From contig NZ_NWSV01000005.1 of NCBI RefSeq assembly GCF_002531935.1, forward strand, positions 186,001 through 250,000: a stretch of 64,000 nucleotides of DNA, written 5' to 3'. The translations under genes and the position numbers were made by a program. The notes beneath the pieces were generated by a model, which was not told where the DNA came from, ran no database searches, and saw only the letters and a program-made list of their open reading frames with translations. The DNA comes from Rhizobium chutanense. GTDB taxonomy: Bacteria > Pseudomonadota > Alphaproteobacteria > Rhizobiales > Rhizobiaceae. Below, piece by piece: positions 1 through 8,982 of the stretch (the stretch's first letter is position 1; every line of letters begins with the position of its first letter).

Positions 1-608
1 TCGGCAAGCGTCAGCGCCTCGACCTGGTCGTGGGTGACGTAGATCATCGTGTTGCCGAGGCGCTGATGCAGCTTCTTGATCTCGACACGCAATTCGTTGC
101 GCAGCTTGGCGTCGAGGTTCGACAGCGGCTCGTCGAACAGGAAGACATCGACTTCGCGCACCAGCGCCCGGCCGATGGCAACACGCTGGCGCTGGCCGCC
201 CGACAGTGCGGCAGGGCGCCGGTCAAGCAGCGTGTCGAGGTGGAGAAGGGCGGCGGTGCGGGCAACACGCGCCTCGATCTCCGTCTTCGGCAGGCCGGCG
301 ACGCGCAGGCCGAAGGAGAGGTTTTTGCGCACCGACATGCGCGGATAGAGCGCGTAGGACTGGAAGACCATGCCGATGCCGCGGTCCTTCGGCTCCTCCC
401 AGCTGACATTCTTGCCGGAGATCCAGACCTCGCCTGCTGTAATGTCCTGCAGCCCGGCAATGGCGTTCAGCAGCGTGGACTTGCCGCAGCCGGAGGGGCC
501 GAGCAGCACCAGGAATTCGCGCGGCGCGATATCGATCGACATCTTCTCGATCACCGTATGGTCGCCATAGGCGATCTTCAGGTCCTTGACGGAGACGGCA
601 GATTGCAT
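1..608 (-). CDS. Carbohydrate ABC transporter ATP-binding protein (UgpC/MalK type), 3' part outside window
   Basis: This is the ATPase of a CUT1 sugar importer and would drive the two permeases encoded just upstream. The reading frame is open to base 1, so the C-terminal half, including any regulatory OB-fold domain, is missing from the window. The visible N-terminal 200 residues contain Walker [10 protein letters not shown] at about 37-45, the Q-loop FQSYALYP, the signature [15 protein letters not shown], Walker [11 protein letters not shown] and the switch His in [17 protein letters not shown] and SNLDAKLR are typical of the MalK/UgpC/SmoK branch. The start at 608 is 7 bp after the stop of the preceding permease, so it is the last or near-last gene of the leftward operon from 4732. 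The exact sugar cannot be read from the sequence. Confidence 0.95.
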   Translation of the reverse strand, partial: MQSAVSVKDLKIAYGDHTVIEKMSIDIAPREFLVLLGPSGCGKSTLLNAIAGLQDITAGEVWISGKNVSWEEPKDRGIGMVFQSYALYPRMSVRKNLSFGLRVAGLPKTEIEARVARTAALLHLDTLLDRRPAALSGGQRQRVAIGRALVREVDVFLFDEPLSNLDAKLRNELRVEIKKLHQRLGNTMIYVTHDQVEALTLA

Positions 609-615
609 GGAAGCG

Positions 616-1503
616 TTACCCCTTGACTGCGCCGGCGGCGATACCGCGCACGAACCAGCGGCCGGACAGGAAATAAATGGCGAGCGGAACGATGGCGGTC
701 AGGATCGTCGCCGCCATGTTCACGTTGTAGGTGCGCTCGCCCATCGTGGTGTTGACGATATTGTTGAGCTGCACCGTCATCGGCAGGTTGTCGCGCCCGG
801 CAAAGACGAGGCCGAGCAGGAAGTCGTTCCAGATGCCGGTGAACTGCAGCATCGAGACCACCACGACCATCGGCACGGCGATCGGCAGCATGATCTCGAA
901 GAAGATGCGCCAGAAGCCGGCGCCATCGACGCGTGCCGCCTTGCAGAGTTCCTCCGGCACGCTGACGAAATAGTTGCGGAACAGCAGCGTCACCAGCGGC
1001 AGGCCGAAGATGACATGGACAAGAATGATGCCGGCCAGCGAATTGTAGAGATCGATATTCGCCATCGCCCGGACCATCGGATAGAGGAAGATCTGGTAGG
1101 GGATGAGGCCGCCGGCCATCAGCAGGCCGAACAGCAGGTTTGCCCCGCGTGGCCGCCAGAGCGACAGCGCATAGCCGTTGACGGCGCCTGCGAAAACCGA
1201 GAGCGCGACCGCGGGAAGGGTGATCGCCACCGAATTCCAGAAACCGCTGCGAATGCCGACGCAGACGGTTCCCATGCAGGCGCCCGACCAGGCGGTCACC
1301 CAGGCGGAGAAATCAAGCGTCGTCGGCAGGGCAAAGATCTGCCCAAGCCGGATTTCGTCCATGGACTTCAGCGAGGTGACGACCATGGTGTAGAGCGGCA
1401 GCAGGAAGAACAGAGTTGCGACGACAAGGAAGGCATAGAGGCCGATGCGCCCGGCGGTGATCCGTGCCGGCTTCGGCCCGTTCGGATGAGGCTGGGTCAT
1501 CAC
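616..1503 (-). CDS. Carbohydrate ABC transporter permease (MalG type)
   Basis: This 295-residue inner-membrane permease pairs with the product of 1500-2387. A short cytoplasmic N-terminus is followed by a first membrane helix ([19 protein letters not shown]), a periplasmic loop and five further hydrophobic stretches. The EAA loop that contacts the ATPase is visible as [24 protein letters not shown] split around residue 200, the usual place in MalG. The C-terminus ([17 protein letters not shown]) is the family-typical ending. Its start codon overlaps the stop of the upstream permease by 4 bp (ATGA type), which indicates translational coupling. Confidence 0.95.
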   Translation of the reverse strand: MMTQPHPNGPKPARITAGRIGLYAFLVVATLFFLLPLYTMVVTSLKSMDEIRLGQIFALPTTLDFSAWVTAWSGACMGTVCVGIRSGFWNSVAITLPAVALSVFAGAVNGYALSLWRPRGANLLFGLLMAGGLIPYQIFLYPMVRAMANIDLYNSLAGIILVHVIFGLPLVTLLFRNYFVSVPEELCKAARVDGAGFWRIFFEIMLPIAVPMVVVVSMLQFTGIWNDFLLGLVFAGRDNLPMTVQLNNIVNTTMGERTYNVNMAATILTAIVPLAIYFLSGRWFVRGIAAGAVKG

Positions 1504-2387
1504 GCCGCCCCCTTTGCTTTGTCACGCATGTGCATCGCATAGCGGAAGGGGGCGACGGCGACGATCACGCCGAGGACAAGCACCGTCGCGCCGGCTGTGG
1601 CGAGGCCGAGGTTCTGGCGCCCGAACAGATTGTCCATGATGAATTTTGCCGGCACCTCCGTCGCATTGCCGGGGCCGCCATTGGTCATGGCGACGACGAT
1701 GTCATAGGTCTTGATCACGCCCATGGCGAGCAGCATGCCGGCGGCGGCGAGCGCCGGCCCGAGCTGTGGCAGGATGATCGAGAGATAGATCCGCCAGACG
1801 GGAATGCCATCGATCCGTGCCGCCTTCCATTGCTCGGCCTCGATGCCGCGCATGCCGGCAAGCGCAATGACCATGACCAGCCCCGCGCCCTGCCAGACGC
1901 CGGCCAGCACCAGCGCATAGATCGCCATGTCGCGATTGACCACCCAGTCGAGAACGAAGCTGTCCCAGCCGAGCGAGCGCACGCTTGCCTGAATGCCGAG
2001 TGTGGGATTGAGCATCCATTGCCAGATCAGCCCGGTCACCACGAAGGACATGGCGTAGGGATAGAGAAAGATGGTCCTGAAGGCGCTTTCGAAACGAATC
2101 TTGCGGTCGAGTGCCGCGGCCAGCAGGAAGCCGAGCACCAGGCAGCCCGCGACGTAAAGCACGCCGAAGATCAGCACGTTTTGCAACGATGCCAGCCATT
2201 TGGCGGAAGAAAACAGCTTCGAATATTGCGCCAAGCCGACATAGGTCGAGGACGGAAAGAGCGTCGAATTGGTGAATGACAGGCGGATCGACCAGGCCAT
2301 GGTTCCGATGAAGACCACGACCGCGACGAACCACGTCGGCAGCAGCGCGATGGTGGCGGAAAGATTGGGCTTGCGTTTGATGGACAT
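1500..2387 (-). CDS. Carbohydrate ABC transporter permease (MalF type)
   Basis: This 295-residue permease is the partner of the 616-1503 permease. Six hydrophobic helices are visible, starting with TIALLPTWFVAVVVFIGT near residue 10. The EAA motif appears as EQWKAARIDGIPVWRIYLSI, followed by ILPQLGP. The frame is open upstream to 2531, but that extension is Arg/Ser-rich and not family-like, so I place the start at MSIKRKPNLS (2387), which gives the usual length. The 100 bp between this start and the binding-protein stop at 2488 carries no gene; an attenuating hairpin is common at that position but I did not find a convincing one. Confidence 0.92.
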   Translation of the reverse strand: MSIKRKPNLSATIALLPTWFVAVVVFIGTMAWSIRLSFTNSTLFPSSTYVGLAQYSKLFSSAKWLASLQNVLIFGVLYVAGCLVLGFLLAAALDRKIRFESAFRTIFLYPYAMSFVVTGLIWQWMLNPTLGIQASVRSLGWDSFVLDWVVNRDMAIYALVLAGVWQGAGLVMVIALAGMRGIEAEQWKAARIDGIPVWRIYLSIILPQLGPALAAAGMLLAMGVIKTYDIVVAMTNGGPGNATEVPAKFIMDNLFGRQNLGLATAGATVLVLGVIVAVAPFRYAMHMRDKAKGAA

Positions 2388-2487
2388 CGGCCAGCTCGTT
2401 GACTTGAAAAGCGAGGCCGCACCGCCGCGTCGAGCGCGGCGGCCGGCAGCCATGGCGTCGACATCAGCCGACGCCACGGGCACGATC

Positions 2488-3720
2488 CTACTCGAAGATG
2501 GCGAAGAAGTTTCCGGCCGCGGCACCCGCATCGTTGGAACCGCCGCTCCAATATTCGTCGACGAAATCGTCGAGCGCGCCGACCTGCTGGGGTGTCAGCA
2601 CGATCGCCTGGTCCGGTACGATGGCGCCGGCGCTCATCAGTTCGAGACCCTTCTGGGCGCAGACATCAAGCTTCGACTTGTCGACGTCGGAGCGCATCGG
2701 AACCGAGCCCTTCTTGAGAGCGAATTCGACCTGGATGGCCGGGTCCATGACGACTTCGGCAAGCAGCTTCTGCGCCTTGTCGGTCGCGGCATTGCCTGTT
2801 TTGGGGAACCAGAGGGAGTCGGCGATATAGACCATGCCCTTCGACTCCGGCGCGATCATGCAGCCGTAATCCTTGCCCGGCTCCTTGCCGGCGACGGTGA
2901 ATTCGCCTTTTGCCCAGTCGCCCATGAACTGCACGCCGGCCTTGGCGGTGATCAGCATGGCGGTCGCGTCGTTCCAGTTGCGGCCGGCGGCACCGGCATC
3001 GACATAGCCGCGCAGCTTGCTGAGAATTGCAAGGGTCTTCTTCACGCCGTCGACGGATGCCTGGCTCTTGTCCTTGTCGACATAGATCTTCAGGAAACCG
3101 TCGATCCCGACCTGCGAGAGCAGGATCATGTTGAAGACCTTGGTCTGCTGCCAAGGCTGGCCGCCCCAGGCGACCGGAACGATGCCGGCGGCCTTCAGCT
3201 TGTCGAGATCGGCGAAGAACTCGTCCCAGGTCTTGGGCTCTTGCGCGATGCCGGCCTTGCCGAAGGCTTCCTTGGAATAGAAGACCCAGCTTTCGCCATG
3301 GGCGCCGGTTGGAGCGAGATAGACCTTGCCGTCATAGGAAATGAGATCGTGGATCGATTTCGGCAGGGCATCGGCCCATTTGCCGGCGGCAGCCACATCG
3401 TCGATCGGATTGAACAGGCCCTGGCTGACGAAATCGGCGGCGGCAAGGCCAATGACGCCCTGCTTGGCGCCCGGCGCGTCACCCGCAACGATACGGTTCT
3501 GGAAGGCGGCATCGGCAGCGCCGAAACCGGCGATCGAGGAATCCTTCCAGACGCCGCCGCGCTTTTCGAACTCGGTCTTGATGACGTTGAGGGCTGCGGC
3601 TTCGCCGCCCGACGTCCAAGACGACATGATCTCGATCGTCGGTTTGTCTTCGGCATGCGCCGAGGTCAGGAGACCGGCGAATGCGACGCCGGCAAGAAAA
3701 AGCTTCATCATGGTCTTCAT
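2488..3720 (-). CDS. Periplasmic sugar-binding protein of CUT1 ABC transporter
   Basis: This 410-residue extracellular solute-binding protein would capture a sugar or oligosaccharide for the permeases at 616-2387. Residues 1-23 form a signal peptide (MKTMMKLFLAGVAFAGLL..., predicted cleavage after AHA). The mature start IEIMSSWTSGGEAAALNVI is typical of solute-binding family 1, and EYWSG near the C-terminus also fits. An AGGTGG ribosome-binding site precedes the ATG at 3720. The same frame is open to 4020, but that overlaps the isomerase gene and lacks a signal sequence, so it is not used. The gene lies between the isomerase-like gene and the permeases in one leftward operon. Confidence 0.93.
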   Translation of the reverse strand: MKTMMKLFLAGVAFAGLLTSAHAEDKPTIEIMSSWTSGGEAAALNVIKTEFEKRGGVWKDSSIAGFGAADAAFQNRIVAGDAPGAKQGVIGLAAADFVSQGLFNPIDDVAAAGKWADALPKSIHDLISYDGKVYLAPTGAHGESWVFYSKEAFGKAGIAQEPKTWDEFFADLDKLKAAGIVPVAWGGQPWQQTKVFNMILLSQVGIDGFLKIYVDKDKSQASVDGVKKTLAILSKLRGYVDAGAAGRNWNDATAMLITAKAGVQFMGDWAKGEFTVAGKEPGKDYGCMIAPESKGMVYIADSLWFPKTGNAATDKAQKLLAEVVMDPAIQVEFALKKGSVPMRSDVDKSKLDVCAQKGLELMSAGAIVPDQAIVLTPQQVGALDDFVDEYWSGGSNDAGAAAGNFFAIFE

Positions 3721-3778
3721 AGTTCCACCTCTTGAAAATGCCCTCTTTGCGGGGCGTTTGTCGTCTTCGGAATAAATA

Positions 3779-4732
3779 TCAGCGATAGATCGGCAGGAGC
3801 GCCTGCCGGACGAGCGTGAGCCCGTTGGCGATGTCGCGGACGGGATCCGGCGCGGCATCGAGTTCGAGGATCGCCCAGCCTTCATAGGCGCGGTCGCGCA
3901 GCAGCCGGATCCAGGCCGGCCAGTCGACGCGCCCGAGGCCGAAGCCGCAGAAATAGGGCTGGTGGCGTTCATGAATGTGCCTGTCGATCGGCGTGTCGGC
4001 GGGCATCGGGCCGATCGCATCCTTCCAGTGGGCGATGATCATGCGCTCGTGATGGCGATCGACGAGCTGGACGGGATCGGAACCGGCAACGATGATATGG
4101 GCGGTGTCCGGGCACATATGCACATAGGCCGGGTCGGTCAAAAGCATCATCAGATCGACGTCGCGGGCGGCGGCAAAGATCGAATGCGCCTCGGTGTGCA
4201 GCGCCAGCCGCACGCCCTTGGCATAAAGCGTCGCGCCGAGCCGGTTGAGGAAATCGGCGATCACCTTGGCACGGTCGAAATCATGGAACCGTACCGGCTG
4301 GGCGCCGAGCGTCTGGCGGAGCGGCGCGCCGATCACCATGATGTCGCTGCCGCAGGCGTTCAGGAAGTCGGCATAGCGCTCCGCCTTGTCGATCAGCGCG
4401 CGCTGGGCTTCGGGCTCGGCGAAATCGCCGGCCGCCTCCAGTTCCGCGAAGAAGCCGCTGCACAGCGTCAGGCCGCGCCTGGCCAGTTGGGCCGCAAAAG
4501 CATCGATGGAACCATAGGTCTTGATGGCGTCCTGCCAGTTGAAGGGAGAGAAGGTCAGCTCGACGCCGGTCACGCCCGAGGCCTGGACGCTGTCGAGGAT
4601 CTTGTCCCAGAAGGCGCGCGGCTCGGCGCGCGCATGATCGACGATCGCGTCATGGCTGTCGACGCCCCAGAAGCCGGGATGGAAGAATGTCACGAGATCG
4701 ACGCCGAAGCGCAGCCTGTCGCCGGTAGCCAT
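3779..4732 (-). CDS. Sugar phosphate isomerase/epimerase-like TIM-barrel protein
   Basis: This 317-residue protein belongs to the xylose-isomerase-like TIM-barrel family (AP endonuclease 2 fold). Putative metal ligands appear in the expected order: Glu181 in LHTEAHS, Asp209 and His212 in CPDTAH, His235 in IAHWKD and Glu290 in ILELD. Enzymes with this arrangement isomerise or epimerise keto-sugars or inositols. It is the first gene of the leftward operon and is followed by the sugar-binding protein 58 bp later, so it probably acts on the imported sugar or its first intermediate. The precise substrate is unknown. The start is the ATG at 4732; the intergenic region to the divergent LacI gene holds two operator-like palindromes. 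Confidence 0.87.
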   Translation of the reverse strand: MATGDRLRFGVDLVTFFHPGFWGVDSHDAIVDHARAEPRAFWDKILDSVQASGVTGVELTFSPFNWQDAIKTYGSIDAFAAQLARRGLTLCSGFFAELEAAGDFAEPEAQRALIDKAERYADFLNACGSDIMVIGAPLRQTLGAQPVRFHDFDRAKVIADFLNRLGATLYAKGVRLALHTEAHSIFAAARDVDLMMLLTDPAYVHMCPDTAHIIVAGSDPVQLVDRHHERMIIAHWKDAIGPMPADTPIDRHIHERHQPYFCGFGLGRVDWPAWIRLLRDRAYEGWAILELDAAPDPVRDIANGLTLVRQALLPIYR

Positions 4733-4822
4733 AACCTATCCATTTCTCAAAGGCATGACCTACCCGCGTGCAGAACGAGAGTTCCGCATCCAATAAGCCA
4801 TGGATTTTCAACGCATTAAGGA

Positions 4823-4840
4823 ATGGCAATCGTTTGCCAT
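4823..4840. promoter_or_regulatory. LacI-type operator, copy 1
   Basis: The sequence ATGGCAATCGTTTGCCAT is an 18-bp near-perfect palindrome with the central CG expected for LacI/PurR-family operators. It lies between the isomerase operon (leftward) and the LacI gene (rightward). It is 59 bp, centre to centre, from the second copy. Binding by the adjacent regulator is inferred from symmetry and location. Confidence 0.8.
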
Positions 4841-4882
4841 GCCTAGATGATAATCAAGCTGGTTTTTTAAGCAAGCGATTTT

Positions 4883-4898
4883 TGGCAAACGTTTGCTA
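4883..4898. promoter_or_regulatory. LacI-type operator, copy 2
   Basis: TGGCAAACGTTTGCTA repeats the core GGCAA-n-CG-n-TTGC of copy 1 and has the same central CG. It lies 58 bp before the LacI start codon, so it is placed to autoregulate that gene. Two operators about six helical turns apart would permit looping by a tetrameric or paired regulator. Confidence 0.8.
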
Positions 4899-4955
4899 TA
4901 AATCGCCGCCTGCCTTAGAGTTGCAAATCGAAGCATCCGGGAGAGCGCAATAAAA

Positions 4956-6026
4956 ATGAATAAAAACAATGATGTGATTGGGGAGGAGCCATCGGGCGCG
5001 TTGATGGCCGACGTTGCCAAGCTTGCCGGCGTGGCGATATCGACGGTCAGCCGGGCGCTCGCCAATCCCGGACGGGTCAACGAAAAGACGCGCACCAAGA
5101 TCAATGCCGCCGCCCGGCAGCTCGGCTATACGCCGAACGCCATGGCGCGCGGCCTCAGGGTCGGCAAATCCAACATCATCATGATCATCCTGCCGGGATC
5201 GCTCTATTACGGCGTCTCCCAGATCATTCCGCAGGTGCTGCAGAGCATCAACAAGTCGCTGATCCAGGGCGGCTATAATCTGATGATCGCCAACCTCGAT
5301 CGCGACGAGATTTCCGAACGGCATATTCTCGACCTCGCCTTCGGCGGCAGCGTGCGCGGCGCCATCATCCTGTCGTCGAAGCTTCCGGAGGTGGACGGGC
5401 GCTCGCTGGCGGGTTCCGGCCTGCCGATCGTGTCGATGCTGCTCGACATGAGCGATGCGGGGCTGCAGAGCGTGGTGACCAACGACCGCGAGGCTGTCCG
5501 CGACGTCACCGCCGAACTGATCCGGCTGGGCCATCGACGGTTCTTCTATCTGGCCGGACCGGAAGGCAATTACCACGATGTCGAACGTTATGCCGGCGTG
5601 CTCGAAGCGCTCGCGGCGGCCGGATTGTCCGAGGCGCTGGTGCGCCGCTCGGGCGGTGAACTCGGCTATCAGCGCGGCTTCGACATCGGCGTTCGGGCGG
5701 CAGAGGATTTCGCGCAGCTGACCGAGAAGCCGACGGCCGTTATCGCCACCAGCGATGACATGGCCATCTCATTTGTCAGTTGCATCCAGCGGAGCGGCTT
5801 GCGCATTCCCGAGGATCTGTCCGTCGTTTCCTTCGACGGCTCGCCGGTCTGCGAATTCTCCTCGCCGCCGCTCTCGACGATCGAGCAGCCGGTGGAAGAG
5901 ATGGGACGCGCCGCGGTCGACCTCCTGCTCGACGCCATCGACCAGCGGCAAAAGGCGGCGGAAATCCGCACCGTCATCCGCAGCAGGCTTATCCTGCGGG
6001 AGAGCGTCGCCGCACCGAAGCGCTGA
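4956..6026 (+). CDS. LacI family transcriptional regulator
   Basis: This 356-residue regulator is divergent from the sugar uptake operon and probably represses it until the sugar or a derivative binds. The N-terminal helix-turn-helix is clear (MADVAKLAGVAISTVSRALANPGRVNEKTR, residues about 16-45), and a hinge helix with GYTPNAMARGLR follows. The rest is the periplasmic-binding-protein-like effector domain, ending in the usual STIEQPVEEMGRAAVDLLL and RLILRES. The start ATG at 4956 has a weak purine-rich site (GGGAGAG) about 13 bp upstream; MADVAK at 5003 is an alternative start. The last 17 codons are repeated in diverged form at 13537-13592. Confidence 0.95.
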   Translation: MNKNNDVIGEEPSGALMADVAKLAGVAISTVSRALANPGRVNEKTRTKINAAARQLGYTPNAMARGLRVGKSNIIMIILPGSLYYGVSQIIPQVLQSINKSLIQGGYNLMIANLDRDEISERHILDLAFGGSVRGAIILSSKLPEVDGRSLAGSGLPIVSMLLDMSDAGLQSVVTNDREAVRDVTAELIRLGHRRFFYLAGPEGNYHDVERYAGVLEALAAAGLSEALVRRSGGELGYQRGFDIGVRAAEDFAQLTEKPTAVIATSDDMAISFVSCIQRSGLRIPEDLSVVSFDGSPVCEFSSPPLSTIEQPVEEMGRAAVDLLLDAIDQRQKAAEIRTVIRSRLILRESVAAPKR

Positions 6027-6037
6027 CGATCAACCAA

Positions 6038-6063
6038 CCACCTGAACGCGCCACCTGAACGCG
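6038..6063. repeat. Perfect tandem duplication, 2 x 13 bp
   Basis: The unit CCACCTGAACGCG occurs twice head to tail between the LacI stop codon and the SWIM gene. The 13-bp period is not an exact helical turn, so a replication-slippage origin is as likely as a regulatory role. It marks the left border of the five-gene cassette. Confidence 0.85.
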
Positions 6064-6145
6064 ATCAAGCGTGCAATCGTATGGCGGAGCGCACCCCGGG
6101 ATCTGTTTTGCTTCTTCAAGTTGGCGTTGCACATTCGGCTATGCC

Positions 6146-7573
6146 ATGCCAGAAAATCCACCATCGTGGGATGTAGCCGAGTCGAGGGTTCCATTGAGTT
6201 TGAGTCTTGCAAAGATCGAAGAGCTTGCACCCGATCAAGGCTCGCTTGCCGCGGCCAAGACACTGCTGAAACCCTCGAATTGGCCGACGCTCGCCGACGA
6301 CGGATCAGGCGTCATCTGGGGCGAATGCCAGGGATCCGGTGCCACGCCCTATAGGATTTCCGTCACCGAGGCCGATGCCGGCTACAAATGCAGTTGCCCT
6401 AGCCGCAAGTTTCCCTGCAAGCATTCGATTGCCCTGATGTGGATGCGCGTCGAGGGCAAGGTCGAATTCGCCGCCGGCACCGCCCCGAATTGGGTGACCG
6501 ATTGGCTGTCGCGCCGACGTGGCCCATCCGCGGTCTCTGCAGCCGATACCGACAGGCCGAAGGCCTCGATCGCGGCAGTTGAGGACAGCCGGGTCGAAGC
6601 CGATCCGAAGGGGGAGGCTCGTGCCGCCGCAGCCCGGGAGCGCAACCGGCTCGAGCGCGAGACTTCCATCGCCGCCGGCCTCGATGAACTTGATATCTGG
6701 CTTGCCGATCAGCTGGACGCGGGGCTCGCCGCCTTTCCGGCCAAGGCAACGGCCGCATGCCGGGTGATGGCACAGCACCTATTCGATGCCAAGGCTTCCG
6801 GCCTGGCCATTCGCGTGGATACCATTCCGGCTCGGCTTTTCGCGCTTTCGGAAGCGATGCGTCCCTCTACCGCGGTCCAGGAACTCGGGATGCTCTACCT
6901 TCTGGCAAACACCTATCGCCGGCAAGGCGGCCTGCCCGCCCCATTGCGTCACGACATCCGGCAGATGATCGGCTGGAACGTCACCCGGGAGGCATTGCTC
7001 GCCGATGAGCACGCATTGCGCATCTCGGGTCGCTGGCGCGTTTGGGCGGTCCGAAGCGAGGTGCAGGCTGATAAGCTGCGGCGGCTTGAAACATGGCTTC
7101 ATGGCAGCGACCGGAATGCCGTGTTGACCGAATATGTCCCGGTTTCGACGGGCGCCTCTTCAAGCGGCTACAGTGTTGGCGATACCTTTGAAGCCGAACT
7201 CGCCTTCTATCCGTCAAGCGTGCCGCTTCGCGCGGCAATTGTCCGGCAGAGCAGCGGCACCGAGCCGTCCGACACTCCATTGACTTTTCCTGATGAAGAC
7301 CTCGCATCGGCTTACGTCAGCTACGAAGAGGCGCTGATCGAAAAACCGTGGCTTGGCGATTATCCGATGATGTTTCGTGGGGCACGACTGATGCGCTCGG
7401 GCGAAAACATCTATCTCAGCGGCGGTGAGATCAGCCTGCCGGTGGCGAAGGCGCAGTCGGCGGCAATTTGGCCGCTCTTGCAATTCGAGGAAATCGATGG
7501 CGCAGGTCTCTGGGACGGCAATGAACTGATATTGTGCTGGTCGGAAACCGCACTGGGGCGGTGGACCGCATGA
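6146..7573 (+). CDS. SWIM zinc-finger domain protein, first gene of MoxR/vWA cassette
   Basis: This protein of about 475 residues carries a SWIM-type zinc site near its N-terminus: Cys82, Cys84, Cys91 and His93 in CSCPSRKFPCKH (CxCx6CxH). SWIM domains bind nucleic acid or proteins. After it comes a charged linker (about 115-155) and a helical region with no family I recognise. The frame is open from 6071, but the stretch before 6146 looks non-coding, so I start at MPENPPS; a start further in, near LSLAKIEELAPDQ, is also possible. The stop overlaps the next start by 4 bp (ATGA). SWIM proteins next to MoxR and vWA genes are known in other bacteria (E. coli yehQ near yehL and yehP). Function is unknown. 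Confidence 0.88.
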   Translation: MPENPPSWDVAESRVPLSLSLAKIEELAPDQGSLAAAKTLLKPSNWPTLADDGSGVIWGECQGSGATPYRISVTEADAGYKCSCPSRKFPCKHSIALMWMRVEGKVEFAAGTAPNWVTDWLSRRRGPSAVSAADTDRPKASIAAVEDSRVEADPKGEARAAAARERNRLERETSIAAGLDELDIWLADQLDAGLAAFPAKATAACRVMAQHLFDAKASGLAIRVDTIPARLFALSEAMRPSTAVQELGMLYLLANTYRRQGGLPAPLRHDIRQMIGWNVTREALLADEHALRISGRWRVWAVRSEVQADKLRRLETWLHGSDRNAVLTEYVPVSTGASSSGYSVGDTFEAELAFYPSSVPLRAAIVRQSSGTEPSDTPLTFPDEDLASAYVSYEEALIEKPWLGDYPMMFRGARLMRSGENIYLSGGEISLPVAKAQSAAIWPLLQFEEIDGAGLWDGNELILCWSETALGRWTA

Positions 7574-8982
7574 ATGTGCCGGATCTGAAGAATGTGATCC
7601 TGCCGAAACTGCTCTCCGGCGTCCGGGACGGCCTTCCGCTGGATGCCATCGGTGCGACGGATTGCCTGCAGGCACTGGCGCTGACCGGGCAGGCCTTGCG
7701 CTTCGACCGCCCACAGCGTCCGGAGCAGTTTCAAGTCGAAGAATCCGTTGTCGATCACCGAGCAATCCTGCCGGATGCGGCAAGAAAGCTGATGCTCCTC
7801 CTGCTTTCGGGCAAGAATCCGGCGTCAGGCCCGTTGGCTGCGGCGATCGTTCGAACGCTTGCCGAAAGAAAGTTTCGGCTGCACCCGTTCGACCTCCCCA
7901 AGCTCGAACCCTTCGTGAAGGCTCACGCGGAAAGCCTTGGTGCCGAAGCGCTTGCCTTTTCGCAACGCGAAACGCCGGTAGCGCAAAAGCAGAACTATTT
8001 CGCGCCCGAGCGGCTGAATGACGACAACTGGATGCTCGCCTCGCCTGCGGTGAAAGCCGGCTATGTCAGGAGCCGCAGAGCCTCCGATCCCGATGCGGCT
8101 CGGGCAATGGTCGAGGCAGTCTGGACATCGGAAAGTGCCGATAGCCGCCTGCGTCTTCTCGAAGCTTTTCGGGAAGCACTGTCCGAAAAAGATACGCTCT
8201 TTCTCAAAGGACTGGAAAAGGATCGCGCGCCACGCGTTCGCGAGCTGGCTCAGAGACTGCTCGTCCGATTGCCCGGCTTCGACGGAGATGACCCGAATCT
8301 GCGCGCAGCCCTCGAGCGCATCAAGCTTTCGAAAGCCGGACTGATCTTCAAGAGAACTGCGCTCACGCTCGAATTGCCGGCGACCGTCAGGGACTTCACC
8401 AAGATGGCCTGGCTCAACGAGACCTTCGGCCCGGTCGGTCTGGAAACCCTGGCGGAGGCCTTGTCGCTGCCGGTCGATGACATGGTGGCCGCGGCCGAGA
8501 AGCAGAGCGATCTGCTGGCGGCCTTCCTTTTCATGGCGACGCGAGACAGGCGGCTGGATGTCGTGAGAACGATCACCGACCGCCATCTTCGCGACAGCTG
8601 GGAAGCCTTTTCCCAATTCGATGCCCAAATGCTGGCGGATTACAGCCCCGATATGCGACGGCTCTGGGTCGAGCATATCTTTCGCCCCGACAGATGGGCC
8701 GTCGACACATCGCCGTGGACGATCCGCCAGATGGCGCAATGGCTCGACGGCCAGGCAACCGAAAACCTCTTCAGCGCGATCTTGCAATCCAAGCCGTGGC
8801 ACTCGCTGCGCAAGGACAATGGGCGCTATGAGGCCGACATTCTCGACAGCATGGCCGTCATGTCTCCCTCATCGATGCGTCCGACGCTGCGTGCTGAACT
8901 TGCCGCACTCGAACCCGCCAAGAGCGGGAATGCCGTCCTTTTCCTCGATCTCATGGATAGCCTGGAGACCGCACATGCCTGA
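7570..8982 (+). CDS. DUF5691-like helical repeat protein of MoxR/vWA cassette
   Basis: This 470-residue cytoplasmic protein has no signal peptide or membrane segment. Its composition is strongly helical, with repeated amphipathic segments such as SRLRLLEAFREALSEKDTLFLKGLEKDRAPRVRELAQRLLVRL (read in two parts), which look like HEAT-type repeats and suggest a protein scaffold. I assign it to the DUF5691 group from gene order (SWIM, this protein, AAA+, DUF5682, vWA) and from the GLPLDAIGATDCLQALALTGQ region, with moderate certainty. It starts at ATG 7570 inside the previous stop (ATGA) and overlaps the MoxR gene by 8 bp. No catalytic motif is visible. Confidence 0.8.
   Translation: MNVPDLKNVILPKLLSGVRDGLPLDAIGATDCLQALALTGQALRFDRPQRPEQFQVEESVVDHRAILPDAARKLMLLLLSGKNPASGPLAAAIVRTLAERKFRLHPFDLPKLEPFVKAHAESLGAEALAFSQRETPVAQKQNYFAPERLNDDNWMLASPAVKAGYVRSRRASDPDAARAMVEAVWTSESADSRLRLLEAFREALSEKDTLFLKGLEKDRAPRVRELAQRLLVRLPGFDGDDPNLRAALERIKLSKAGLIFKRTALTLELPATVRDFTKMAWLNETFGPVGLETLAEALSLPVDDMVAAAEKQSDLLAAFLFMATRDRRLDVVRTITDRHLRDSWEAFSQFDAQMLADYSPDMRRLWVEHIFRPDRWAVDTSPWTIRQMAQWLDGQATENLFSAILQSKPWHSLRKDNGRYEADILDSMAVMSPSSMRPTLRAELAALEPAKSGNAVLFLDLMDSLETAHA

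Noticed and set aside
2269..3735. A 488-codon open frame on the plus strand across the sugar-binding protein
   Set aside because: It is the complement of a well-supported binding-protein gene and has no recognisable domain.
3721..4020. N-terminal extension of the sugar-binding protein frame
   Set aside because: It overlaps the isomerase gene, lacks a signal peptide, and a good ribosome-binding site and signal sequence exist at 3720.
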